64,000 nt of DNA from Sphagnum magellanicum (taxonomy: Eukaryota > Streptophyta > Sphagnopsida > Sphagnales > Sphagnaceae), in contig CM038922.1 in NCBI GenBank assembly GCA_021904315.1, forward strand, positions 7,229,347 through 7,293,346, in the 5' to 3' direction. Below, in pieces: positions 48,741 through 60,700 of this stretch. The notes under the pieces were generated by a model. It searched no databases. It was not told where the DNA came from and was given only the letters and a program-made list of their open reading frames with translations. Position 1 is the stretch's first letter; the number at the start of each line of letters is the position of its first letter. Position numbers and translations under genes: made by a program.

Positions 48741-48808
48741 GATGGGGCCCCATTTTATTCTAATTTTAGGTTTTTTAGGTTTAATGGTGACGCCCATAGT
48801 TTCTTTTT

Positions 48809-48945
48809 CCTTCTAATGGCCTACACATGCGCCCACAATTTTACTTCCTTTTAACGGCCTACACAAGCACACACAAATTTTTTTTCCTTCTAACGACTTA
48901 CATAGGCACCCACAATTTTTTTAATCCTTTTAATGGCCTATATTC
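48809..48945. repeat. Tandem repeat of about 39 bp, 3.5 units
   Basis: Units contain CCTTYTAAYGGCCTACA and then GCRCMCACAATTTT, starting near 48809, 48847, 48886 and 48926. Period 38-41 bp with drift. Confidence 0.75.
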
Positions 48946-49055
48946 TAAACCTAAACCCCCTTCATATCCATATTTGGGCAAGGATTTGATAGAACTTAGT
49001 CTTGGTTAATGAAATTGACAACCAAAGTGAAGGTGTCATGGCTTGATCTTGACAT

Positions 49056-49209
49056 CACTATTACAAAATGTGGGTATAGTTCACTAGTCCCCGTTTAGTG
49101 GACCAATGAATTCATTGCATCCTCACTATATCATGTTCACTGGAAACAATGAATTCATTCAAAATCTAGTGAAATCACTTGGTGTATAAGGATACATTTT
49201 GTTGTAGTG
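49056..49209. mobile_element. CACTA-derived MITE (154 bp)
   Basis: The left end is CACTATTACAAAATGT. The right end, read inward, is CACTACAACAAAATGT: a 16-bp inverted repeat with two mismatches. The 3-bp target duplication CAT flanks it (49053-49055 and 49210-49212). No coding capacity. Inside are two CAATGAATTCATT words. Its TIR differs from that of the element at 33719, so it belongs to another CACTA family. Confidence 0.85.
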
Positions 49210-49212
49210 CAT

Positions 49213-51640
49213 CAACAAGTCAAAAGTTGTTATCACAGTTGCACATTAACCAATGGTAGGAAGCACATCCACCTCCATGATTTTCTATAACAAAGGAGGA
49301 AGATACTCATGAATAAGTAGTTTTCAAAATGGAAATTGTACTTGACCACAAAGATGGAACATTATTTGCTTCAACCAAAGGCTCTCCACAATAAACAACA
49401 TATAACCTTTTGCAATCATCAACACAAAATCTTGAATAAACTGCATTTGAATAAGGTGAATTTTTTTGTAAAACTTCACATTTTCAAAAAAACTTGTGAT
49501 GGCAAAAGGTGTTATAGATGCCTTATGCTTAATTTTTTGCCATATGCAAATTCTATTTTTTTAAGGCAGTCATGTGCACCATGTCCTTCAACAATTTCAG
49601 GCCATGTTCATGAATAACATGTTTATTCATGGAAGTGATAACATGTTTAGGGTTGTAAAATAAAAATATTTTTGGGACTTGGTGGAGCTATGAAAACTTG
49701 CAAAATTATTAGAATAATGACACACCCCACACCTCATGGCTTGCACATTGACCTTGATGCTACTTTCATTAAACATAAAAAAACCCATGAATCTAATACA
49801 CAATGATGTGAAACCTAGAACTTTTGATTTGCAATCAACTACATTAGTTGTTACGTCCAAAGTGTCTTTCCGTCAGTTTGATAGTTTTCATCAACAACAT
49901 TTGGACCTACAACGCTTCCTTTAACACAATGTTTTCAACTATTTATGGACTTAGACCAACTATCCCCACAATGTGAAGTTCATATTCAAGAAAGTTGAAC
50001 ATTTCCAATTCATCCATATCTAGAATGCATAACACAATTGAAACAAACAATAAACGCTCTTGAAATTCACAATGGGCAGACATAGAAATGTTTTAAAAAA
50101 CCAATGAAAAGTTGAGCAAAACTTACCTCTTCAATTAGACTTATCCAAGCTCCAAGTAATAGAAAACATCAAGCACTTTTGCTGCAAGATCTCGTGTCAA
50201 ATCTAAGCTACAATATCTAGCCACCATATCCAAAAAATGTAGTCATAAATTCATATGCTTTAGCAATAGGGTAAAAGCAAGCTACAATGGTTCACTTTTG
50301 GACAATTTAAAACTCCTTAGAAGTCACTAGGAAATTCATAAAAAAATGTTCAAATGGACATGGTTGTTATTTTTTAAAATGCCATTATTGTAATTTTTTA
50401 TTAATAAATGTAAATCATTTAAAAACCTTCACAAATCTACATCAACATTTACATTAATAGAAGTTGATGTCATTTTTCAATTTGGAAGCCCTAAAAAGAC
50501 AACCCACAAAGTCCATATGAATAATGCTTCAAGTAAAACTTTTGAAAACATATTTTTTGGGACAAAAAAGTTGAAAAACAAACAAAAATTAAAATTCATA
50601 GGGACTTATAAAATTATGGTTCAATTTTAACCATTCAAAAGTCACTAACTATTGTATGGTTACGATTTAAAATAAATAAATTATTCATTTAACTTTATCG
50701 TCTCATAATACATTATATATAAAGTCCCAATAACAAATTTGAAATATGAATCAATATAAAACTTTCCATTTTGTGATGTTCCAATCAAACAACCAGTCCA
50801 TATTTTTCGATTTCATTATTTCTAGCAAATGATTTTTTAAATCAATAACCACATAGTTCTCTTCATAGTAAGATTATTAATTTAGATTCAAATTCTAATT
50901 AGTAAATCTAAAAATATATTAACCATCATATACATTTAAATGAAAGGTACCCAAGAACAATTATTTATTTTGTTGCAAAAGTGAACCACTCAACCATGCA
51001 TTCCCCCAATAAACCTAATATTAAAAAGCTCATATTATAAGTTGCCGCATAATGTCAAGGCTTAATATCACACAAACTTTGCAAAACCTTAAACCTGACC
51101 GGTCAGGTAACCTAATATGTTGCTCTCAACTTGAATCAACAACCAGGTTCTCAAAATGAAATTCATCACTTTTATAACCCACTGGTAGGGTTCTCTATAC
51201 CCAAATGTATACCCAAGTTCATACCCGGCATTTTCCTAACACTAGAACAACACTGGTATGAACCTCTGACTGCGGTTTAGGGTGGGAGTGCTACTTGCAT
51301 GCGCAAAGGAGCTTCCGGAGGCAAATGTTTATGTGTTTGAATGCGGCAGAATTCTTGGCGGGACCCCATCACACGCGCAGCACAATGGGAACACCTTTGT
51401 TCGTATAACTACGAAATATTCTTGTCCTTTCAAGGGCCAGATGGCAAGTTAGCTGCACAATCCGGAGCTGGTTGCGAGGCGACACGGCAGTGGCCAGGAA
51501 CACAAACCGGCTAGACGGCAGGCGGTGAACGGGCCGCCTGCGTTGTGCTGGCAGGAGGCGGAGCCATCCCATGCCTCAACGTGTTTCCGGCAAAGACCCG
51601 CCACCTTTCCCAGGCGCCTGCAAGAACCGCCCTGCCCACT
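49213..51640. other. Spacer and ERD7-like gene upstream region
   Basis: AT-rich with no gene to about 51200. Then GC rises sharply towards the promoter of the next gene. Open frames at 51369-51940 on both strands lie in this promoter/leader and look like chance. Confidence 0.5.
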
Positions 51641-51645
51641 TGGCC

Positions 51646-51655
51646 TTTTTATAGC
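51646..51655 (+). promoter_or_regulatory. TATA-like box, ERD7-like gene
   Basis: TTTTTATAGC about 450 bases before the ATG at 52098. Two ACGT cores follow (CACGTACTTACGTAC, about 51703). ACGT cores can act in ABA or stress response, but these lack the full ABRE. A long pyrimidine tract near 52029-52051 lies in the leader. Confidence 0.45.
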
Positions 51656-52097
51656 GCAGATACCTCACCACTCCCTTTACTCGGCCTGGATCTCCTCAAA
51701 CACACGTACTTACGTACTTCTAGATTCAAACTGCGTCCACTTCCAGGCTTGTTGATTGTTGTCGAACGTTGTTGTTGCATTTGGCTGCCGCGGGCTAAGC
51801 GATCGGGAGTTTTCTTTCGTTTTAAGGCAAGCTGGATCAATATCAATCTTGTGTCGAACTGCAGCTGTACCTGCTTGCGTGCCTGCCGGCCGGTTTTTAG
51901 ATTCTGCACGGTGCAGAGAGTGCACCAGAACTTATAAATTTAAGAAATCTGAAGCAACCATTTGAAATTATCAAATGATAGAGATTCGCGGATTTGCCAC
52001 TGCTTTGACGTTTTCTCAAGCATCGGGGTTTTTTTTTTCTTTTTCTTTTTTTCGTGGGGAGGGGGTTTGGAAAGGTTCTGTGTAGAGCTAGCGGGGC

Positions 52098-55035
52098 ATG
52101 GGAGGTGGATTTGATATTAATTTGAGTGATTCTAGTGAAGCTGGAATCATTGCGCCTGCTGGGCATTTTGTTGCAGGGCAGTTTCCCAATTTGCAGGATA
52201 TGTCGATGCAGCAGGGAAGTGAAGTGGAGTTGGTGAAGAGAATACGCGGGGCGCAGCTGTTCTTGGTAGATGGCGAGGAGAGTGTATTGATGCAGTGTGG
52301 AGATTTCTCACTACGTCTACTCAAGCAGGCTCACCCATCGCCGCTGGCAGCAGTGGTGGCGTCGGTAGGACAAGTGCAATGGCCAGTGGGCAAAGATGCA
52401 CCCATCTTGAAAGTGTGGAACCGGCGATATACGTTTGCCCTGCCGGGTTTGGTGTATGGGCTGTTGTTCCCGGAGATCAGCACTCCAGCGATTGTGCTAC
52501 AGCAGCTGGAAAGCGTCATGGATCAGTACTGCACATTCCAAATCCATCAAGAAATTGCGTACGCAGGTACTTACTTACTGGACATCTTGTGCAGGCACCA
52601 TCATGGACTGAAGAAGACAGCTCCTCCATATCTAACCATGGAGCAGTTTAAGCTTGGAACTTCTTCTTCCTATATGTTATAACTTTGCTGCAGCTCAAGT
52701 TGCACAGTCCTAGAGCTTACTTCCAATTCTTTCCAAATGACTTGTAAAAAAAAAAAAAAAAGTGCAACTTAACCTTTTTAAAAACAAATAAATTTACAAT
52801 TCACACTAAGAATTGGATTCTGTATGAGATAATGGTCGAGCTACCAGCTATTGTGCGGGGTAATGTGGCTGGCAACCTAGTCACTGAACTCAGCAGAATA
52901 GGCAGTAGAATGAGCTATTCTGCTGGGTAAGGTGGCTGGCTAGCTGGTCACTGAACTCAGCAGAATATGCATTAGTACAATGAGACCATTACAGAAACAA
53001 TTTTGGATCATAATGTCAATTTTTGAAGTTTACAGCTGAACAGCTGACCCAATAGGCCGAGCTAGTCGCCAAACCCAGCAGAATAGGCAATACAATGAGA
53101 CCATTCCAGAAACGATTTTGGATCACAATGTCAATTTTTTGAAATGCACAGCTGACCCAGATAGGCCAAGCTGTTCATCAAACTCAGCAGAATAGGCAGT
53201 AATCCATTAGGGAAACAATCTTGAATCATGTTTTGGAAATGGACAGCTGACCATTTTATGTTAAGTTATAGACATAATAGAAATGGACAAGTGATAAATC
53301 ATGAAGTAAAGTCTCCTTGGATGAGAAACTTGTGCCATTTAAGATGCCTATAATGTGACAGAGTCTGACATCAAAATCAATGTTTACTAGAATTATATAT
53401 CTAAAATGTTTTTGAAATATTTTAAATTTTAATAGAATATTTTCTTAATATTTCATTATTTTGTAGCATAACACAAATACCCCTTTTTTTATCTCACATG
53501 TTTCATAAAAAATATATACAAAGAATAATAACCTCCCTGGCAACTAGGATAGGCTGTAGAAAAATCTGATATATATACATATATATTACTTATGTATATT
53601 GTTGTGTGATGGTTTGATTTTGTGTCTTGCAGCACAGCGGCAGATTGCAGCAAATAGGGGAAGAGATTTTGCAGCGAAGTACTGGACGGCAGTAGCCCCG
53701 GATGTGGAAACAATGAGCTCTAGGATTGCAAGACAGATCTGCAGCACATCAACCATCGTGGTGGACAGTATAATGATGGCAGGCGAGTGGGCGAGTTTGG
53801 GTATTCAGCAAGCTGGTGGTGCAGCTAATTTTGTGAAAAGGAAAGTATCAGCAGCAGCAGCAGCTGCTGCTGCTGCTGGTGGCGATGATCACGTGATCAT
53901 GCAGAAAAATCCTCGCATTCTGAAACGCATTCAGCAAGCTCAACGGATGTCTGCAGTTGCAAAGCTAATGTCCAAAACTCTTCTCAAAGGTGCTATCAGT
54001 GTTTCCACTCATGTCGCCACTGGTCTTGCAGACTTGAATCATGTACATGATAATGCCTCAGCTTCTCTGAGTGGTGCTCAGCTCGGTCACCAAACCAGTA
54101 GTGCTGCTGCAGGGCTAGTGGAATCAGCAGCATTTCCAGGAGCTGCAAAACCTAGTGTGGCGGTAGCAAGCGTTGATGCATTTGCCAAAGTGGTGGAAGC
54201 TGTGGAAACAGCCGGCAAATCCCTGTATGCAGCCACCAAAGCCGTGGGCACAAATCTTGTTCAACAAAGATTTGGAACAGATGCAGGGCAGATGATGCAA
54301 GACAGTTTTGGTGTAGTTGGGAATGCAATTGATACAGCTTGGACTTTGAACAAATTGGGATTGAGAATGCTGTTGCAAGCAACTGCTGCATCAACCATAC
54401 TCAGCACTACTAGTACTGGTACTGCAGCGGCAGGCTCCAGCAAAACAAAGAAACCATACATACCAACAACACTCAACAACATCCAACAACAACAACAACA
54501 ACAACCACCAGCTGCATCATCCATGCACTTGTTTCCTTCTAAATCAGAGCAGCAGCAGCTGGAGGCAGGATCAGATGCTGAACATCAAACCTTGCTGCAA
54601 TCAGCTGCTGCTCATCAACAAGAGCAAGAAGCTTCTTCTGCTAAGAATCTAGCAGCAGCTGGATCTGGTCATGCAAATCTATTTACAGATGCAGAGAATG
54701 ATGTTTCCAGTCTGCCACAGACACACGTCTTCTTAGGACCTGCAATTCAGCACCCAACTGCAGTTAGTTCCTTCACACCTGCTGCAGCTGCAGATTCCTC
54801 CTACATTCCACACCAACCCAAGAATGCATTTGATGTATCAGCAAATTCCTCCTACATTTCACAGCAACCCAAGAATTATGCATTTGATGCATCAGCAGAT
54901 TTCAACATTTTACAACAACCCAAGAATGCATTTGAGCAATTCAACTTGTTTCAGAATTATGATTTTGGGGCGCAAGCAAGATCTGAATCTCCCTCCATGT
55001 TCAACTTCCCTTTTAGCTTAAATAGGAAAGAGTGA
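52098..55035 (+). CDS. Senescence/dehydration-associated protein, ERD7-like
   Basis: Exons 52098-52566 and 53633-55035 (intron 52567-53632, GTACTT...TTGCAG, phase 1) give about 623 residues. Family: plant ERD7/senescence-domain proteins (PF06911), related to spartin. In seed plants these are induced by drought, cold and ageing, and some bind membrane lipids. N-terminal half: the LFLVDGEESVLMQCGDFSLRL and RYTFALPGLVYGLLFP segments. Senescence domain after the intron: WTAVAPDVETMSSRIA, ILKRIQQAQRMSAVAKLMSKTLLKG, then VDAFAKVVEAVETAGKSLYAATKAV and FGVVGNAIDTAWTLNKLGLRM. Between these is an unusual Ala/Ser-rich insert. The tail, from about residue 450, is a long low-complexity Gln/Ala/Ser region ending in QPKNAFD-type repeats, not typical of the angiosperm proteins. 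Confidence 0.9.
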
Positions 55036-55310
55036 TTTTTGCTTTTCTTTTTTCCTTTTTTTCATTACAGAGTTTTAAATATATTTTTCTTTTTTCATAT
55101 GGGTTTTTATGCTTTCTTTCATACAGAACAATATCATACCTCTGTATCATCTCCCTCATTCAACTTGCCTTTTAGCTTAAATAGGAAAGAGTAATTTCTT
55201 TGTTTATCATTTTAAGAATTTTGATGCTTTTTTCATGTACACCACTGTAATACCTATCCATCATCTCCCTCATTTGACTTTGTTTTGGCTTAAAGAGGAA
55301 AGAGGAATTT
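54800..55310 (+). repeat. Repeated 3' end of ERD7-like gene
   Basis: Inside the CDS, units with CARCCCAAGAATKCATTTGA recur at about 54816, 54866 and 54918. Past the stop, the last coding stretch (TTTTAGCTTAAATAGGAAAG, about 55010-55029) recurs at about 55170 and, more diverged, at about 55284, each with a following TTT-rich tail. The terminal segment was therefore duplicated into the 3' UTR. Confidence 0.75.
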
Positions 55311-56930
55311 GTTTATTTTTCACTATAGAGTTTTAATGCTTTTTTCCATTGAGTGTGCCCTAACAATAAGTCAAAGTAGATTAGAACCATGCATTGAAGG
55401 TTGTCCCTCTTTTGGATGATATACATCAATTTTAAAATAAATATTATACACAATATGTATCATAATATGGATGTATCATATAGACGGATGCAATTTAAGA
55501 ATAGATGACTTCATTCATTTGTTATGGATGAATTATATCCAACCAAAGGGATGAAGAGAACATGACTGCATGAACATGCAAAATTCCTTGAAAATGATTT
55601 AACAAAGAATTGAAGCAGCAAGCAAAAAGAATCATTGTTTTGTCAACAATTGCGATCCACCCACCAATCAATGTGTATATTTTTTGAACTATTGTCACCA
55701 ATATACTCATCAACACAAGATTCCAATGACACATCTTTCCATATTAATTAAATTTTGAAAAAAAAAATTAACACAAGAAATGCTTAACAATACATAAGTA
55801 GGTAATCTATAAGCATAATCTTATACTCTCTTATACTCCTCAACTCCACTACACAAAGGGTCATATTATCTGATGAAAACTAGAAAAGTTTCTGAAGGTT
55901 TGGGGGATGGTGATGATTGTAAAGTCATCCAAGAAAACATGGTGCCACAATTGTTCCTCAATTGGTCTTCTTCGTCCCATGAATACTAAAGATTGGGCAG
56001 CACTATTTACATAAGCAACACAACACAACAAGTATTCTTGTTGTATTGGTCATTCTATGAATATACCATTGACCTGGTGGAACATAGGTCTCTACCGTTA
56101 GAATCTCAAATTGAGTCATCACACTAATGCAGTTGTGAGAACATGGTGAGACTTAAATGGTGTTGTTGTGGTCACTAAAATTCTTTCATAGGAGCTTTTA
56201 TGAGTGGCATCACCAACATTTGCATGGGGAGTAAAAGAGTGTAAAGCACAAGGATCTTCACCTTTTAGATTGCTGAGAGTTTCAAGTTGCTCACAAATAT
56301 TAATTTGTTTTGTGTTGTTCAATGCTTAATTTATTTCCAATCTGCTAAACATTCTACCCCCAAAAGCTTAAACTGCACCCACTTTTTTTTTTCACAGGCT
56401 ACCTTCCCACCTCACTAACCTACCACCTCAATTGGTTTTATTTTTTAGGGTTAACTTGATGCAATGTGTGGTAGGTACCCTAGTTTCAAATATTAAACCC
56501 AAGGGTTGAGCTTTAGGTGGTTGTTACCTAGACTTAAACCGACATCCTTTAGGTGAAACTAGAACGAAAGTCAAATCATAAAATTAGCTTTTTATTAGAA
56601 CCAGAACCCACGTTTCAACCTTAAACAAAATCTTAAACATAGATTGATACTATTTAAGCAAGCAAGTCAAACCTTTTTGAAAAGTTGACAAGTAAGTGTG
56701 AATTTTTTAAATAATTGATCTGTTTTAGTTAATTGTAAAATTTCATATCCATACAATCTCTAATCTTGAGGAGTGTGTAATGGGTACATGTAGCTGGACT
56801 CAATTATCCAACTAGCCTAAAGGTTCTTGAATTTTTTGAAAATTGTCAAAAGCAAAAAACTATAGGGTTTAAATATTTGAAGAACTAAGTTCAAACCCAT
56901 ACTCAGAGAACCTACTAAACCATTTTAAGA
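55311..56930. other. AT-rich spacer
   Basis: No gene recognised on either strand. Confidence 0.5.
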
Positions 56931-56934
56931 CTAT

Positions 56935-57025
56935 GGTAATGCCCTAATAGCAGGGCATTACACCCTGCAAGTGAAGGACGGAGCCCAAGGTCTATGGTGT
57001 AATGCCCCGCTACTAGGGCATTACC
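56935..57025. repeat. Foldback element with nested hairpins
   Basis: Arm 1 (56935-56964) and arm 2 (56996-57025) are 30-bp inverted copies with two mismatches, separated by 31 bp. Each arm is itself a hairpin: TAATGCCC...GGGCATTA. The sequence can therefore fold as one long stem or as two small stems. It lies about 690 bases past the stop of the DEG7-like gene. Confidence 0.85.
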
Positions 57026-57534
57026 CAGCAAGATAAATGCGAAGGGAGCATGCACTCACACTGTATGGTAGATCCTCCCCCTGTATGAAGGGCATTTCAG
57101 AACTGACAGGAGGGCCCTGCTCCCAAAGTTATTATGTGTCAAGAACAAAAGACCAGAGGTTATCTTAAAGAGGAAGAGCCAGCCATCACTAGTTCTAGTT
57201 CATACCTCAAAACATGTTAGACAAATTATTCATCACTGTGACAGCAAAAACTGCAAACCCTAATAAGTGCATAGTTTGAGCAGATGCATATCAAATATTT
57301 GTTAGCACCGAGCAGTAGGAATATTGAATTTTTGCTTCAGCATAAGAAAATGTATAAAAGTTGCTTGTCACCTGCTGATGAATGTCATGAGGAAATATGA
57401 CAGTGTTGCAGCTGGACCCTAAAATAAGGAGATGCTGAACATGCACTTTTTACATCAATACAATATTAGAAATTATAAAACACATTGTGACACAATGGAA
57501 GAAAATTTCCAATGTGGAAGTACTGGAAGAAATT

Positions 57535-57646
57535 GTCACATGCAACATTGCTAAGCATGCTACACTTGCCATTGTCACATGTTGCATGCAACATGCAAAT
57601 GCAGCTCGCCATCGTCACATGCAACATTGCTAAAGCATACTACACT
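57535..57646. repeat. Short duplication flanking a palindrome
   Basis: GTCACATGCAACATTGCTAA occurs at 57535 and 57614, each extending to TACACT. Between them is the perfect 18-bp palindrome CATGTTGCATGCAACATG (57578-57595). It probably lies in the 3' region of the DEG7-like gene. Confidence 0.8.
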
Positions 57647-57712
57647 GGAGCAGAGTTTCTACTACCCAGCAAGGTTCCAACAGTAACATGTGAAGCATGA
57701 AAAAAAGAGCTT

Positions 57713-60700
57713 TTACTTCTTGTGTGCCTTGAGTACCCTTCGGCGCCAAGCACCCATTGTGGGATCCAGATGAAGTTCCCAAGTAGGCCAGTAATGCAAA
57801 TCCTGCTTCACTGTTAGAACCCGAGGCTTTCCATTCAAGTGGATTGTTTTCACCCGCACAAAAGCACAGTGGTCTAACTCCTGGGTTACATCAATAAACG
57901 CCTGAAGGTCAGGTGTTGGCATTCCATTCACTTCCACAATCCACTGAAGTGCATATAGCCCGTATCTGTGAGCTGGGCTACCATGACACCACCTTGCCAC
58001 ATACACCCCATGCCCTTCCTGCGGTAGAAATCCCAATGCCCGAACTGCAGAATGCGGATCCTGTAAGACACAACCAGCCCAATTCACCATTCTTCTGGTG
58101 CCAAAACCATCACGGATGTCTATTCCTACCCCCACTTCCATCTCATGACCCTGCCGGAATACAGTGACTTGAAGAACATTTGGGGTTTCGCCATCTTGTG
58201 CGTGGTCAGAGACACTGGAAGTAAAATTCTGACTCTGGCAAGCAATCTCAACATCACGAAAGCATGTGATAGGTTGCCCACTGATGGCCAGCAACATATC
58301 ACCTTGCTCTAGAGTACTCGCTGCCCGAGAGCCTGCCAAACAGCCCTTTACACGCAGGACCTGCCGCCTCACTGGATCCTTCTTTGCTAGGGCCTCTACC
58401 CATCTGTCACTGAGACCAAAGCTCCGAGCCTTAGATAACAAGGTTGGGTAAAGCTCTGCTTCTAGAATCGGCATCAGTGGCATTGACCATTTTACACCAT
58501 TGATGAGCAGGGGAGGTCCTGTGTTGCCTTTGATGATCATTTCCAACACCTCACTAATTGCATAAATAGGTATTCCACGGACAAACTGATGATCTTCTGG
58601 TGAGCTATCCCCATATTTTAAATGAGTTGAAAAGCTTCCCCAGAGGGCTTTCACCCTTCCCAGGTCATCAGCAAGAACACCAGAAAATGTGTGACCAAAG
58701 TCAGTGTCAAGTTCAATGACCTCCATGTTCATGGACCGATAACGTGGGCAGTCAGCTGCCCCCACATTTAGAGCAGCTCCAGGATTTGTGACTATTGACT
58801 TTCTTGAAGTCGCTTGCAAGCTGCGGCTCAGTCCAACCAAATAGACTGAGTCACCCCTTCGAACTGGAGGATCTGGAACAAGGTCTGCAGCGTGAACAGC
58901 TGCACTCCCTGCTGTACCTAAAGTGGCAGGATTGTAGGCTACCAGTGCAAAGTTGTGTACAGGATGTAAAAATACTACTTCAGCCGAAACCTCCATTGGG
59001 AATGCAGCAAAGGATAACATGACATCTGAGACTGCAATAGCGACTGTGTTCTTGTCAACTGCCACCAATCCTAAGTCCTGTGAGTGATGCACTATCACCC
59101 CAGTCCCAAAGAAGTGTTGAGCATGAACACCATCAAGCATTGCTGATGGTGGAACATGCACTTCCATCATCACAAGAGTGGGCTCAATTGCATGCTCCGC
59201 CATTGATGAACTTGTTGATGGCATAATCTTATGCACCTCTGCAGATGTGCCCAGCGTTCCTTCAGAACTTGGCTCCTCTGTTGGCAGGAGTTCATGCACC
59301 TTTTGGCGCTTTGGCAACACAATCCCTTCAATCTCTGCTTCATTGACTGGTGTAGCACCAACCAACAAGTCCTCTGCAACTCCATTCCCTTCATGTAACT
59401 GGTGATCTGCCACTTTACCATTTGAGCTCACTGCTTCAGGGACTCCAACTGGCACTAACAATGGCTCCAATTCCATATCCTCATGACTTGTCTGTACAAG
59501 AGGTTTTCCCTTAGGCTCAGCTGGGCACACATCCCACAAGCCTGTGGCATCATTTCGTGTGTACAGCTGGGGCAATGCATACCACTCATGGCGGTCGATT
59601 GTCACCAACACTGACTTGCTTCGATGACGATCAGCATGGCTCACAAACTCCAGTGGAACACGGTCTCCTGGAGATAGGGAGAAGAAAACAGAAACAAATT
59701 TATCCAGATTTGTAATCTCTTCTCCTGCCATTTTCTTGATGATGGCATGTTTCGGAACTCCAGCTCTGGATAACATATAGCCTGGTTCAGCAACATAAAC
59801 TAGTCCACATGAAAAATGGAAGTTTCGGGCCTGCTGATAAGAGAGAGCATGAATAACTCCCCCACTCACTTCCAGGAATACACTTGGTGTGATGGAGTGC
59901 AAATCCTGAACCTGTAAATTGACCTGAACTGTTGCCCCCCCTCTGTCAAGCTCCAAATTGAGAGTCTCTCCAACATTATCATCCAACAGAATCTCAAAGC
60001 TCAGGAACTGTGTTACCACCTCACCATTGGCACGGAGTAGAACATCGCCTGGTTCCAAGAGCTTGTGGGCAGGACCTCCTGGAACTAAAGATTCCACTAC
60101 AAGCATTCCTGTCTCAGCAGTTGGAGAGGCCTCACGGATCAGCTTCTCAGTGTCACGTTTTAGTCCAAGACGGCGAATCTCATCAAACCCTTTGTGTGAA
60201 AAAGTCATCTGAAGGGTGCCTCGAGGTATAGTAACTGGTTCCCACCCATCCTGACAGCTGTCTTTCTTATCCTGCAAGAACTTCAGTGCTCTCACCACCC
60301 TTTCCAGAGGAAGGAAAAAAGCTGACGCACTTGTGGACTTACTACCAGCATTCAGGGCAACAGCACGACCATTGTTATCAATTACAGGTGACCCACTAGA
60401 TCCCCCTTTGGTCCCTGAAGCTGCTTGTATGTAAAACGTATTGAAGTCATTGTACCCATCTTTCTTGTATTGAGGGGCATCACGGTCCATCCTTGCAAGT
60501 GTCCCTGCTAATATTGAGACCTTTTCACCACTATCATTACCTACCACTCGGATCTCAAGCCCTACCGCTGCTGCCTCAGGGGCAAGTGGAATTGCCTCAT
60601 ATTCCATGAACTGCACTGCTTTAGGGTCATACCAAAGAAACCCAAAGTCATGCACTGGGTCTCGATAGAGAGGGAACACCGAAATCTCCTCCCGGTTCAC

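Noticed and set aside
48070-48753. Several minus-strand frames rich in Leu, Ser, Phe and Cys
   Set aside because: They are the complement of a purine-rich minisatellite.
54124-54524. Cys-rich minus-strand frames in ERD7 exon 2
   Set aside because: They are reverse shadows of the Ala/Gln-rich coding sequence.
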